This document shows positions 8,785-15,919 of a DNA stretch of 64,000 bases, piece after piece. The stretch is from the NCBI RefSeq assembly GCF_900476395.1, contig NZ_UIHB01000007.1, positions 1 through 64,000 on the forward strand. The letters are read 5' to 3'. Both the position numbers and the translations under genes were made by a program. The DNA comes from Xanthomonas euroxanthea (GTDB lineage: Bacteria > Pseudomonadota > Gammaproteobacteria > Xanthomonadales > Xanthomonadaceae). Position 1 is the stretch's first letter, and each line of letters begins with the position of its first letter. The notes beneath the pieces were generated by a model. It did not search any database. It saw nothing but the letters and a program-made list of their open reading frames with translations, and was not told the DNA's origin.

Positions 8785-9450
8785 ATGATGCCAAGACACA
8801 CCCGTTTGGCGTTATTCGCCGCCGTTGCGGTGGCCGTGGCCGCCGCACCTGCCATCGCGCAGGACAAGCCGGCCGCGAAGACGCTGTATTGCTGGAACCA
8901 GAACGGCGCCCGGGTGTGCAGCGATACGCTGCCGCCGGAGGCGGTGAACCAGGCGCGCGACGAGTTCAACGCCAGGAGCGGCTTGCGCAGCGCCGAGGTG
9001 CAGCGCGCCATGAGCAGCGACGAGCGGGCCGCCGCCGCTGCCAGCGAGCAGCAACGCCAGGCCGATCTGGCCGCCGAGCAGATGCGCCAGCGCACCGACC
9101 AGGCGATGTTGATGTCCTACCAGAGCGAGGACGACCTGCGCCGGGTGTTCAACGAGCGCATCGCCATCGTCGACAACAACATCCACACCGCGCGCTTCAA
9201 TGTGACCAGCCTGCGCGAAGGGCTGGCCAGCATGCTGCGCAGCGCCGGCGACCGCGAACTGGCCGGCCAGGCGGTGGCCGACAAGCTGGCCGCCGACATC
9301 CAGCAACGCCATCGCGAGTTGCTGGCGCAGCTGCGTCTGCAGACCAGCTTCGAGCAGCAACGGGTGGCGCTGGACGGCGAGATCGCCGACATCCTGCAGC
9401 GCTACCGGGCGATGAAGGAACCGCCGGCCGCCACTGCGCCTGCCGGCTGA
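8785..9450 (+). CDS. Exported coiled-coil protein, DUF4124-like N-terminus
   Basis: A 221-residue protein with a clear signal peptide (hydrophobic core to about residue 22, AIAQ cleavage site). The mature start LYCWNQNGARVCSDTLPP resembles the DUF4124 pattern (aromatic-rich strand then DxxP), followed by a long alanine/glutamine/arginine-rich helical region (about 65-205) likely to form coiled coil. It follows pyrE by 22 bp, so cotranscription is likely, with no clear functional link. The start has two ATGs in tandem (8785, 8788) after a GGGGG-type site. Role unknown; periplasmic location inferred. Confidence 0.75.
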   Translation: MMPRHTRLALFAAVAVAVAAAPAIAQDKPAAKTLYCWNQNGARVCSDTLPPEAVNQARDEFNARSGLRSAEVQRAMSSDERAAAAASEQQRQADLAAEQMRQRTDQAMLMSYQSEDDLRRVFNERIAIVDNNIHTARFNVTSLREGLASMLRSAGDRELAGQAVADKLAADIQQRHRELLAQLRLQTSFEQQRVALDGEIADILQRYRAMKEPPAATAPAG

Positions 9451-9564
9451 CCGGCCCGCCGTCATTGCCACCCGTGCGGCGCACTGCGGCAGGCGGCATT
9501 TCCCGATCCGACGCCCTGCCCGCATAATGGCCGGTCTTACTCCCTGCCCACGAGGCTCTCCCGC

Positions 9565-10362
9565 ATGGCCCGGATCATCGCCATTGCCAACCAGAAAGGC
9601 GGCGTCGGCAAGACCACGACCGCGGTCAATCTGGCGGCCGGCCTGGCGCGCGCGCCCAAGCGTGTGTTGCTGGTGGATCTGGACTCGCAGGGCAACGCCA
9701 CCATGGGCAGCGGCATCGACAAGCGCGATGTGGCCGCCTCGACGTGCGACCTGTTGCTGGGCGAAAACACCGCCGCCGAGATCCGGGTCACCGCGCCGGA
9801 AGGCTTCGACCTGCTGCCGGGCAACATCGACCTGACCGCTGCCGAGATCCAGCTGATGGATCAGGGCGAGCGCGAACAGCGGCTCAAGCGCGCACTGGCA
9901 CCGATCCGCGACGAGTACGACTTCATCCTGATCGACTGCCCGCCGGCGTTGTCGCTGCTGACGCTCAATGCCTTGACCGCGGCCGACTCGATCATCGTGC
10001 CGATGCAGTGCGAGTACTACGCACTGGAAGGACTGACCGCGCTGCTGGAAACCATCGAGGCCTTGCGCGCCAACCTCAATCCGGCACTGGAAATCGAAGG
10101 CGTGCTGCGCACGATGTTCGACATCCGCAACAACCTGGCCAACGCGGTGTCGGCCGAGCTGACCGAGCATTTCGGCGACAAGGTGTTCCGCACCATCGTG
10201 CCGCGCAACGTGCGCCTGGCCGAGGCGCCCAGCCATGGCCAGAGCATCGTCGGTTACGACCGCACCTCGCGCGGTGGCGTGGCCTACCTGGGGCTGGCCA
10301 GCGAAATCCTGCGCCGCCAGAACGACCGCAACAAGGCCTACCGGCCCGTGGAGACCGTCTGA
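9565..10362 (+). CDS. parA: Chromosome-partitioning ATPase ParA
   Basis: A 265-residue deviant Walker ATPase that positions the ParB-parS complex. The signature KGGVGKTTT sits at residues 11-19; the DLDSQGNAT switch and IDCPPALS block follow. It overlaps parB by one base (TGATG), so the two are translationally coupled. Length matches chromosomal ParA/Soj. Confidence 0.97.
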   Translation: MARIIAIANQKGGVGKTTTAVNLAAGLARAPKRVLLVDLDSQGNATMGSGIDKRDVAASTCDLLLGENTAAEIRVTAPEGFDLLPGNIDLTAAEIQLMDQGEREQRLKRALAPIRDEYDFILIDCPPALSLLTLNALTAADSIIVPMQCEYYALEGLTALLETIEALRANLNPALEIEGVLRTMFDIRNNLANAVSAELTEHFGDKVFRTIVPRNVRLAEAPSHGQSIVGYDRTSRGGVAYLGLASEILRRQNDRNKAYRPVETV

Positions 10363-11291
10363 TGAACAAGCCGATCCCCGCAAAGAAGCGTGGCCTTGGC
10401 CGTGGCCTGGAAGCGCTGTTGGGACCGAAGGGCGCGGCCGCCGCGGCGGCGCCGAGCGCGGCCAGCGAGGAAGCGTTGCAGCCGGGCGACAGCCTGCGCC
10501 AGTTGCCGGTCAGCCAGCTGCAGCCGGGCAAGTACCAGCCGCGCAAGGAGATGGACGAGGTCAAGCTGGCCGAACTGGCGGAGTCGATCAAGGCGCAGGG
10601 GGTGATCCAGCCGATCGTGGCGCGCGAGCTGGCGCCGGGGCAGTTCGAGATCGTGGCCGGCGAACGCCGCTGGCGCGCCTCGCAGCTGGCCGGGCTGAGC
10701 GAGGTGCCGGTGGTGGTGCGCGAGCTGGACGACCGCACCGTCATCGCGATGGCGCTGATCGAGAACATCCAGCGCGAAGACCTCAACCCGCTGGAAGAAG
10801 CGCAGGCGCTGCAGCGCTTGATCGACGAATTTTCGCTGACCCACGCCGAGGCCGCCGGCGCGGTGGGCCGCTCGCGTGCGTCGGTGTCCAACCTGCTGCG
10901 GCTGCTGGAATTGCCGGTGGCCATCCGCGTGCTGCTGGAAACCCGCCGTCTGGAAATGGGCCATGCGCGTGCGCTGCTCACCCTGGCGCCGGAGCTGGCC
11001 AGCAAGCTGGCGCAGGAAGCGGCCGACCAGGGTTGGTCGGTGCGTGAGGTCGAACACCGTGCGCAGCAGTTCGCCGCCGGCAAGGTGCCCGGCGCGTTGC
11101 GCAAGGGCAAGCCGGCCGCTGCCGCGCCGCAGGCCGATATCGCCTCGCTGGAGACCGAACTGTCCGAATCGCTGGGCACCAAGGTGGTGTTCAACCACGG
11201 CCGCGGCGGCAAGGGCAAGCTGGTGATCCACTACACCGACCTGGACACGCTGGACGGCGTGCTCGAACGCCTGCGCGTGCAGCGCAGCTGA
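10362..11291 (+). CDS. parB: Chromosome-partitioning protein ParB
   Basis: A 309-residue CTPase/DNA-binding protein that loads at parS and slides on DNA. An N-terminal KRGLGRGLEALLG ParA-interaction segment is followed by an Ala-rich linker, the ParB CTP-binding region with QPRK and GERRWRA motifs, then a helix-turn-helix (around THAEAAGAVGRSRASVSNLLRL) and the C-terminal dimerisation domain. No convincing parS site was seen in this window. Confidence 0.96.
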   Translation: MNKPIPAKKRGLGRGLEALLGPKGAAAAAAPSAASEEALQPGDSLRQLPVSQLQPGKYQPRKEMDEVKLAELAESIKAQGVIQPIVARELAPGQFEIVAGERRWRASQLAGLSEVPVVVRELDDRTVIAMALIENIQREDLNPLEEAQALQRLIDEFSLTHAEAAGAVGRSRASVSNLLRLLELPVAIRVLLETRRLEMGHARALLTLAPELASKLAQEAADQGWSVREVEHRAQQFAAGKVPGALRKGKPAAAAPQADIASLETELSESLGTKVVFNHGRGGKGKLVIHYTDLDTLDGVLERLRVQRS

Positions 11292-11325
11292 GTTCTCCGC
11301 GGACCCACCAGGAGCAGTCCCGGCA

Positions 11326-11634
11326 ATGAATCCCGTCAAGGTCGATCGCAAGCACCTGCTGCATCTGACCGACCTGCCGAACGTGGGGCCGGCCTGCGAA
11401 AAGGATCTGCAGCGGATCGGCATCCGCGTTGCCGCGCAATTGCGCGGTCGCGATGCCTACGACATGTATGCGCAGCTGTGCCTGTGTACCGGCGTGCTGC
11501 ACGACCCCTGCGTGATCGACGTGTTCCTGTCGATCACGCGCTTCATGCAGGGCGAGGCGCCGCAGCCGTGGTGGGCGTTCAGCGCCGAACGCAAGGCAAC
11601 GCTGGCCAGCCAGGCACCGCTCCGGCTGGCGTGA
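11326..11634 (+). CDS. Helix-hairpin-helix protein, Cdd1/McrB-like
   Basis: A 102-residue basic protein whose N-terminal half has a helix-hairpin-helix pattern (LTDLPNVGPACEKDLQRIGI) as in the pathogenicity-locus Cdd1 / mitomycin-resistance McrB-like family. HhH motifs bind DNA non-specifically; the biochemical role of this family is not established. It lies 34 bp after parB and 43 bp before the SUFU gene on the same strand, possibly in one transcript. Confidence 0.7.
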   Translation: MNPVKVDRKHLLHLTDLPNVGPACEKDLQRIGIRVAAQLRGRDAYDMYAQLCLCTGVLHDPCVIDVFLSITRFMQGEAPQPWWAFSAERKATLASQAPLRLA

Positions 11635-11677
11635 GTGCGCGCACGCGGTCAGGCGCTGCCATCAACAGGAGCAACCC

Positions 11678-12403
11678 ATGAGCACTGAGCACGACCAGAT
11701 CAGCCCGGGCGGCAGCACGATGATGCTGCACGCGCAGGAAAAGCAGTTCGCGCCGGCACACGGCGGTGACTGCATCGAGCGGATCAACGCACATATCGAG
11801 CGGCATCTGGGACCGATCTCGGGCGTTCTGCACGAGATCATCTCCGATGCCGTGCATCTGGACGTGCATGTGGTGCCCGCCACCGAGGACGTTCCCTACC
11901 TGCGGCTGGTGACCTCGGGCATGAGCGACCTGCCGATGACCCTGCCCGAAGGGGTGGAAGCGCCGCAGTACATGGAGCTGATGCTGAGCCTGCCCGCCGA
12001 TTGGCCGCTGGACCAGCGCGACTTCGAAGACCCGCGCCACTACTGGCCGATCCGCCTGCTCAAGACCCTGGCCCGCCTGCCGCACACGTTCGAGACCTGG
12101 CTGGGCTTCGGCCACACCATCCCCAATGGCCATCCGGCCGAACCCTACGCACCCGGCGTGCGCTTCGATGGCGCCATCGTGCTGCCGCCGGTGAGCACGC
12201 CCGAGGAATTTGCGCGCCTGGTCATCGATGCCGACAAGACCATCGTGTTCATGACGGTGGTGCCGCTGTACCCGGAGGAGATGGCGCTGAAACTGAAGGA
12301 CGGCAGCGACGCGTTGCTGGATCGCTTCGATGCCAGGGGGATTGGGGACATCATTGCGCTTGATCGCGTCAACGTCGCCAAAAAGCGCTTCGGGCTGTTC
12401 TGA
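11678..12403 (+). CDS. Suppressor-of-fused (SUFU) domain protein
   Basis: A 241-residue cytoplasmic protein matching the bacterial SUFU family: HVVPATEDVPYLRLVTSGMSDLPM, the PRHYWPIRLLKTLARLPH block and the C-terminal PLYPEEMALKLKDG segment are typical. In animals SUFU regulates Hedgehog signalling; in bacteria its role is unknown, although many members occur in polymorphic-toxin immunity settings. No toxin gene is adjacent here. An AGGAGCA ribosome-binding site precedes the ATG. Confidence 0.85.
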   Translation: MSTEHDQISPGGSTMMLHAQEKQFAPAHGGDCIERINAHIERHLGPISGVLHEIISDAVHLDVHVVPATEDVPYLRLVTSGMSDLPMTLPEGVEAPQYMELMLSLPADWPLDQRDFEDPRHYWPIRLLKTLARLPHTFETWLGFGHTIPNGHPAEPYAPGVRFDGAIVLPPVSTPEEFARLVIDADKTIVFMTVVPLYPEEMALKLKDGSDALLDRFDARGIGDIIALDRVNVAKKRFGLF

Positions 12404-12449
12404 GCCCGCTTGCCGCTCGCCTGCCTTCGACATCTCCAGGACCATTGCA

Positions 12450-13415
12450 ATGACCATTCTCGTCACCGGCGCCGCCGGTTTCATCGGGGCCTACACCTGC
12501 CGCGCGCTGGCTGCGCGCGGTGAGTCGGTGGTGGGCCTGGACAACTACAACAGCTATTACGACCCGCAGCTCAAGCGCGACCGGGTGGCGGCGTTGTGCC
12601 CGGGCATGGACATCCGCACGCTGGACCTGACCGACCGCGACGGCCTGGCCGCGTTGTTCGAGCAGGTCCGGCCCACGCGCGTGGTGCACCTGGCCGCGCA
12701 GGCCGGGGTGCGTTACTCGCTGGAAAACCCGTCCGCCTACGTCGACAGCAACCTGGTCGGCTTCGTCAACATGCTCGAGCTGTGCCGGCACCGCGGCGTG
12801 CAGCACCTGGTGTATGCGTCGAGCAGTTCGGTCTACGGCGATTCGGCCACCCCGCCGTTTTCCGAGGACCAGCGCGTGGACCAGCCGCGCTCGCTGTATG
12901 CGGCGACCAAGGCCGCCAACGAGCTGATGGGCTATACCTATGCGCAGCTGTACGGCCTGCGCGCGACCGGGCTGCGGTTTTTCACCGTGTACGGGCCATG
13001 GGGACGGCCGGACATGGCGCCGTTGATCTTCAGCCGCGCGGTGCTGGCGGGGCGGCCGATCGAGGTGTTCAACCACGGCAGGATGCAGCGCGATTTCACC
13101 TTCGTCGACGACATCGTGGCCGGCGTGCTGGGCGCGCTGGACACGCCCAGCAGCGAGACGGTGCCGCACCGGGTGTTCAACCTGGGCAACCACACCCCGG
13201 TGGAACTGGAATACTTCATCGACGTGATCGCCCAGGCCGCCGGCCGGCCGGCCGAGAAGGTCTACCGGCCGATGCAGCCGGGCGACATGATCCGCACCAT
13301 GGCCGATACGCAGCGCGCGCAGGCCGCCTTCGGCTTCGAGCCGGCCACCCCGGTCGAGCGCGGCTTGCCACAGGTGGTGGAGTGGTGCCGCCATTATTTC
13401 GGCGAGCGCGCCTAG
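12450..13415 (+). CDS. NAD-dependent nucleotide-sugar epimerase (UDP-glucuronate epimerase-like)
   Basis: A 321-residue extended SDR enzyme. The NAD-binding TGAAGFIG motif is at residues 5-12, the catalytic YAATK (Tyr-x-x-x-Lys) and the SSSSVYG serine strand are present, and DNYNSYYDPQLK near residue 30 is the signature of UDP-glucuronate epimerases. The start at 12450 puts the Rossmann motif at the N-terminus; a longer frame runs back into the SUFU gene. It is probably grouped with the glycosyltransferase and LAB_N genes downstream in envelope sugar modification. Confidence 0.9.
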   Translation: MTILVTGAAGFIGAYTCRALAARGESVVGLDNYNSYYDPQLKRDRVAALCPGMDIRTLDLTDRDGLAALFEQVRPTRVVHLAAQAGVRYSLENPSAYVDSNLVGFVNMLELCRHRGVQHLVYASSSSVYGDSATPPFSEDQRVDQPRSLYAATKAANELMGYTYAQLYGLRATGLRFFTVYGPWGRPDMAPLIFSRAVLAGRPIEVFNHGRMQRDFTFVDDIVAGVLGALDTPSSETVPHRVFNLGNHTPVELEYFIDVIAQAAGRPAEKVYRPMQPGDMIRTMADTQRAQAAFGFEPATPVERGLPQVVEWCRHYFGERA

Positions 13416-13739
13416 CCGGCACCACCGCGGCGCAGCCGCAATGATGGTGGTAGCGGTCAGGCGATAGCACATCGCCGCGAGTCCGCCCGTAGCGAGGCGC
13501 GCATCTGCAGGACGGCGCGCCGGACGTTGAACATTCGCGCCCCACCCTGCACCATCCGGGCCCGGCGCGCGGCGCCTTGCCGGCCACGCGGCCGGCGCTT
13601 TGGGGCATGCATACACGCTACAGTCCGCTTTGCGCGCGCTCCACCGCACACAACGCGCGCCTGCTTCATGCCTGACTCAGACAGTCAGGGCACAATGCGC
13701 GATCTTTTCGCTCAGCCTTCATCTGGCCACCACGAATCC
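13416..13739. other. Intergenic region between epimerase and GT2 genes
   Basis: About 320 bases with no gene I can support. Two in-frame ATGs for the downstream glycosyltransferase fall here (13668, 13695), so part of it could be coding. The sequence around 13560-13600 (GGCGCGCGGC...GGCCACGCGGCCGGC) is strongly self-complementary and may form a hairpin. Confidence 0.35.
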
Positions 13740-14462
13740 ATGAGCCACCCTCAGCTTTCCGTTGTCGTCCCGGTGTTCAACGAGCGCGATAACGTCGCCG
13801 CGCTGGTCGGTGAGATCGTCGCCGCCTTGCGCGGGTTGGTGGCGTTCGAGATCGTCTATGTCGACGACCACTCGCGCGATGACACGCTGGCGGTGCTGCA
13901 AGGCCTGAAGACCACCACGCCGGAACTGCGCGTGCTGCATCACGTGACCCAGAGCGGCCAGAGCACGGCGGTGCGCAATGGCGTCAAGGCCGCCCGTGCA
14001 AGCTGGATCGCCACGCTCGATGGCGACGGCCAGAACGATCCGGCCGACATTCCCAAGCTGCTGACCGCGCGCGCCAGCGCCGATGCGCAGGTGAAGCTGT
14101 TCGCCGGCTGGCGGGTCAACCGCCAGGATTCGGGGTCCAAGCGCTGGGCCAGCAAGTGGGCCAACGCGATCCGCTCGCGCATGCTGCACGACAACACGCC
14201 CGATACCGGCTGCGGCATCAAGCTGTTCGAGCGCGAGGCGTTCCTGGACCTGCCCTACTTCGATCATATGCACCGCTATCTGCCGGCATTGATGCAGCGC
14301 GCCGGCTGGCGCACGGTGAGCGTGCCGGTGCACCACCGCCATCGCACCGCCGGCGTGTCCAAGTACAACAATCTCAATCGCGCGCTGGTCGGCATCCGCG
14401 ACCTGCGCGGCGTGGCCTGGCTGATCACCCGCAGCAGGCGCACCGTGGTGCAGGAGCGCTGA
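13740..14462 (+). CDS. GT2 glycosyltransferase, dolichyl-phosphate mannose synthase-like
   Basis: A 240-residue GT-A fold enzyme that would move a sugar from a nucleotide donor to a polyprenyl phosphate. Motifs: LSVVVPVFNERDNV, VDDHSRDDT, and DGDGQNDP (the DxD metal site), then RQDSGSKRWASK and HHRHRTAGVSKYN typical of ArnC/DPMS-like proteins. No C-terminal membrane segments are present. The start at 13740 places the VVVPV strand at the N-terminus; 13695 (with an AGGG upstream) is a possible alternative adding 15 residues. It overlaps the next gene by one base (TGATG). Confidence 0.85.
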   Translation: MSHPQLSVVVPVFNERDNVAALVGEIVAALRGLVAFEIVYVDDHSRDDTLAVLQGLKTTTPELRVLHHVTQSGQSTAVRNGVKAARASWIATLDGDGQNDPADIPKLLTARASADAQVKLFAGWRVNRQDSGSKRWASKWANAIRSRMLHDNTPDTGCGIKLFEREAFLDLPYFDHMHRYLPALMQRAGWRTVSVPVHHRHRTAGVSKYNNLNRALVGIRDLRGVAWLITRSRRTVVQER

Positions 14463-14803
14463 TGGAACTGCATTGGCTGGACCAGCCACTGACCTGGCTG
14501 TACTGGACCGGGCTGCATGTCACCGGCTGGAAGCTGATCGGCTATGTGGGCGCACTGATGTTCGGCGGCCGCTGGCTGGTGCAGTTTGTCGCTTCCAAGC
14601 GCGCCGGCAAGCCGGTGATCCCGCGCATGTTCTGGTACATGAGCGTGGTCGGCAGCCTGATGACGCTGAGCTACTTCGTGTTCTCGGCCAAGCAGGATTC
14701 GGTGGGCGTGCTGCAGAACCTGTTCCCGGCGTTCACCGCGTTCTACAGCCTGTATCTGGATGTGAAGCATCGCGGGTGGAAGCGCGACCGGGCGGTGCAT
14801 TGA
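14462..14803 (+). CDS. LAB_N (lipid A biosynthesis N-terminal) domain membrane protein
   Basis: A 113-residue protein with three hydrophobic segments and the LAB_N pattern (GGRWLVQFVASKRAGKPVIPRMFWYMSVVGS). Such small proteins usually accompany a lipid-linked sugar glycosyltransferase, as here, and resemble small multidrug-resistance/ArnE-like membrane partners. Translational coupling to the GT2 gene supports a joint role in lipid A or polyprenyl-sugar modification (inferred). Confidence 0.85.
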   Translation: MELHWLDQPLTWLYWTGLHVTGWKLIGYVGALMFGGRWLVQFVASKRAGKPVIPRMFWYMSVVGSLMTLSYFVFSAKQDSVGVLQNLFPAFTAFYSLYLDVKHRGWKRDRAVH

Positions 14804-14805
14804 GC

Positions 14806-14834
14806 GGGGAATCGGGAATCGGGATTGGGGAATC
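14806..14834 (+). repeat. GGGAATC short tandem repeat
   Basis: Four GGGAATC/GGGATTG-type units in tandem just after the LAB_N stop codon, the same motif as the inverted arms at 7989-8097. It is followed by about 250 bases without a supported gene. Confidence 0.6.
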
Positions 14835-15085
14835 GCGGTTCGCGGGTGCTGTGACCGGTTGCTGGTGATTGGTGCGCCAGGTCTCTAGGCTTTTGAGGTG
14901 GTGCCGGTGGCGCAACTGAGCTGGTGCAGCAGGCTGCATCGGCTCTGCCTTGTGGTGGATAACGCCAGGCGTGCGATATCCGACAGTCAATGGGTTTCTT
15001 CGTACACCGCGATGCGCTGGTGACCGACCGGAGATGAGGCGCGCCGCCGATGCCGCGGCTGTTTGCTCATCGGCATGCTGTGCGC

Positions 15086-15619
15086 ATGTCCAGTGCGCTT
15101 CTCCATCGTTCCTTGTCCGGGTCGGCGCCGATTGCGGCGCACTGGCATTTGCGGCTGCACACGCATCAGCAGGTGCCGTTGTTTGCCGACTGGCGCTGCG
15201 CGCGGGCCGCGGCGGCGAGCCTGGCGGCGGCCGGTCACTGGCAGGGCGCGCAGTTGCTGTGCTGGGTGCTGCTGCCCGATTGCTGGTGTGCGCTGCTGCA
15301 GGCACCGGGCAAGGCTGCGCTGCTGCACATGGCTGCCGTTGCGCGGCAGGTCGCCGCCGGGGCGGTCAATCGCGCACGTGGCCGCGGCGGGACGGTGTGG
15401 CAGCCGCAGATGCAGGCGTCGGCGCTTGCCCCGCATGACGACCATCGACAGTTCGCGCGCGCGCTGGTGGCGTTGCCGTTACGCGCAGGGCTGGCCGCGC
15501 AGATCGGCGGGTATCCGTACTGGGATGCGGTCTGGCTGCTGCACGACCACGCTGCGCACGGCGTCGGGACTGCAGTGCCGGTTGATGGCCCACGCATGCC
15601 GGGTCCGGGAGACAGGTGA
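15086..15619 (+). CDS. Degenerate REP-associated (Y1/HUH) transposase, RAYT-like
   Basis: A 177-residue protein whose layout follows the RAYT family: HWHLRLHTHQQVPLF at the start, LLCWVLLPDCWCALLQA where active members have a WVLMPDHWH-type strand, VNRARGRGGTVWQP, and the C-terminal LPLRAGLAAQIGGYPYWDAVWL. The two metal-binding histidines of the HUH motif are cysteines here (DCWC), and the catalytic tyrosine region (normally RYI..NP) reads RALVALP without tyrosine. It is therefore likely inactive as a nuclease or repurposed. Start uncertain (15050 possible). Two large palindromes lie downstream at 15849-15895. Confidence 0.7.
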   Translation: MSSALLHRSLSGSAPIAAHWHLRLHTHQQVPLFADWRCARAAAASLAAAGHWQGAQLLCWVLLPDCWCALLQAPGKAALLHMAAVARQVAAGAVNRARGRGGTVWQPQMQASALAPHDDHRQFARALVALPLRAGLAAQIGGYPYWDAVWLLHDHAAHGVGTAVPVDGPRMPGPGDR

Positions 15620-15848
15620 CCGTGATCGCGCGCGTCCGTCCGGCGCGAGCCAGACAGACTGTTGCGTGTCTTCGCCGGTCAGCATTGCGGGATCTGTGCG
15701 AGCGACGTCCGCCCGATCAACGTTGACGTCGAGCGCCGTCTGTTCGGGCGACGTCTGACGTCGGTCGCCTACGTCGGTCAAGGCGGGCTGCGCGCTGCGG
15801 TGATCGCCGACATCTGCCAGCGCCGAGCACGGTGTGATCGGCCACTGT

Positions 15849-15895
15849 GGCGGGTTGCGGCGCCGCGACCCGCCCTGCCGGCATGCCGGCAGGGC
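15849..15895. repeat. Two abutting GC-rich palindromes (REP-like)
   Basis: A 26-bp near-perfect palindrome (15849-15874, centre CGGCGCCG, one mismatched pair) runs into a perfect 24-bp palindrome (15872-15895, centre CCGGCATGCCGG). They lie 25 bases beyond the algC stop codon and 230 bp from the RAYT-like gene. They could be the algC terminator (no T-run is seen) or a REP pair linked to the RAYT. The remainder of 15620-15919 holds no supported gene. Confidence 0.7.
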
Positions 15896-15919
15896 AGGCG
15901 CCCCCGACGCACCGGTCGG

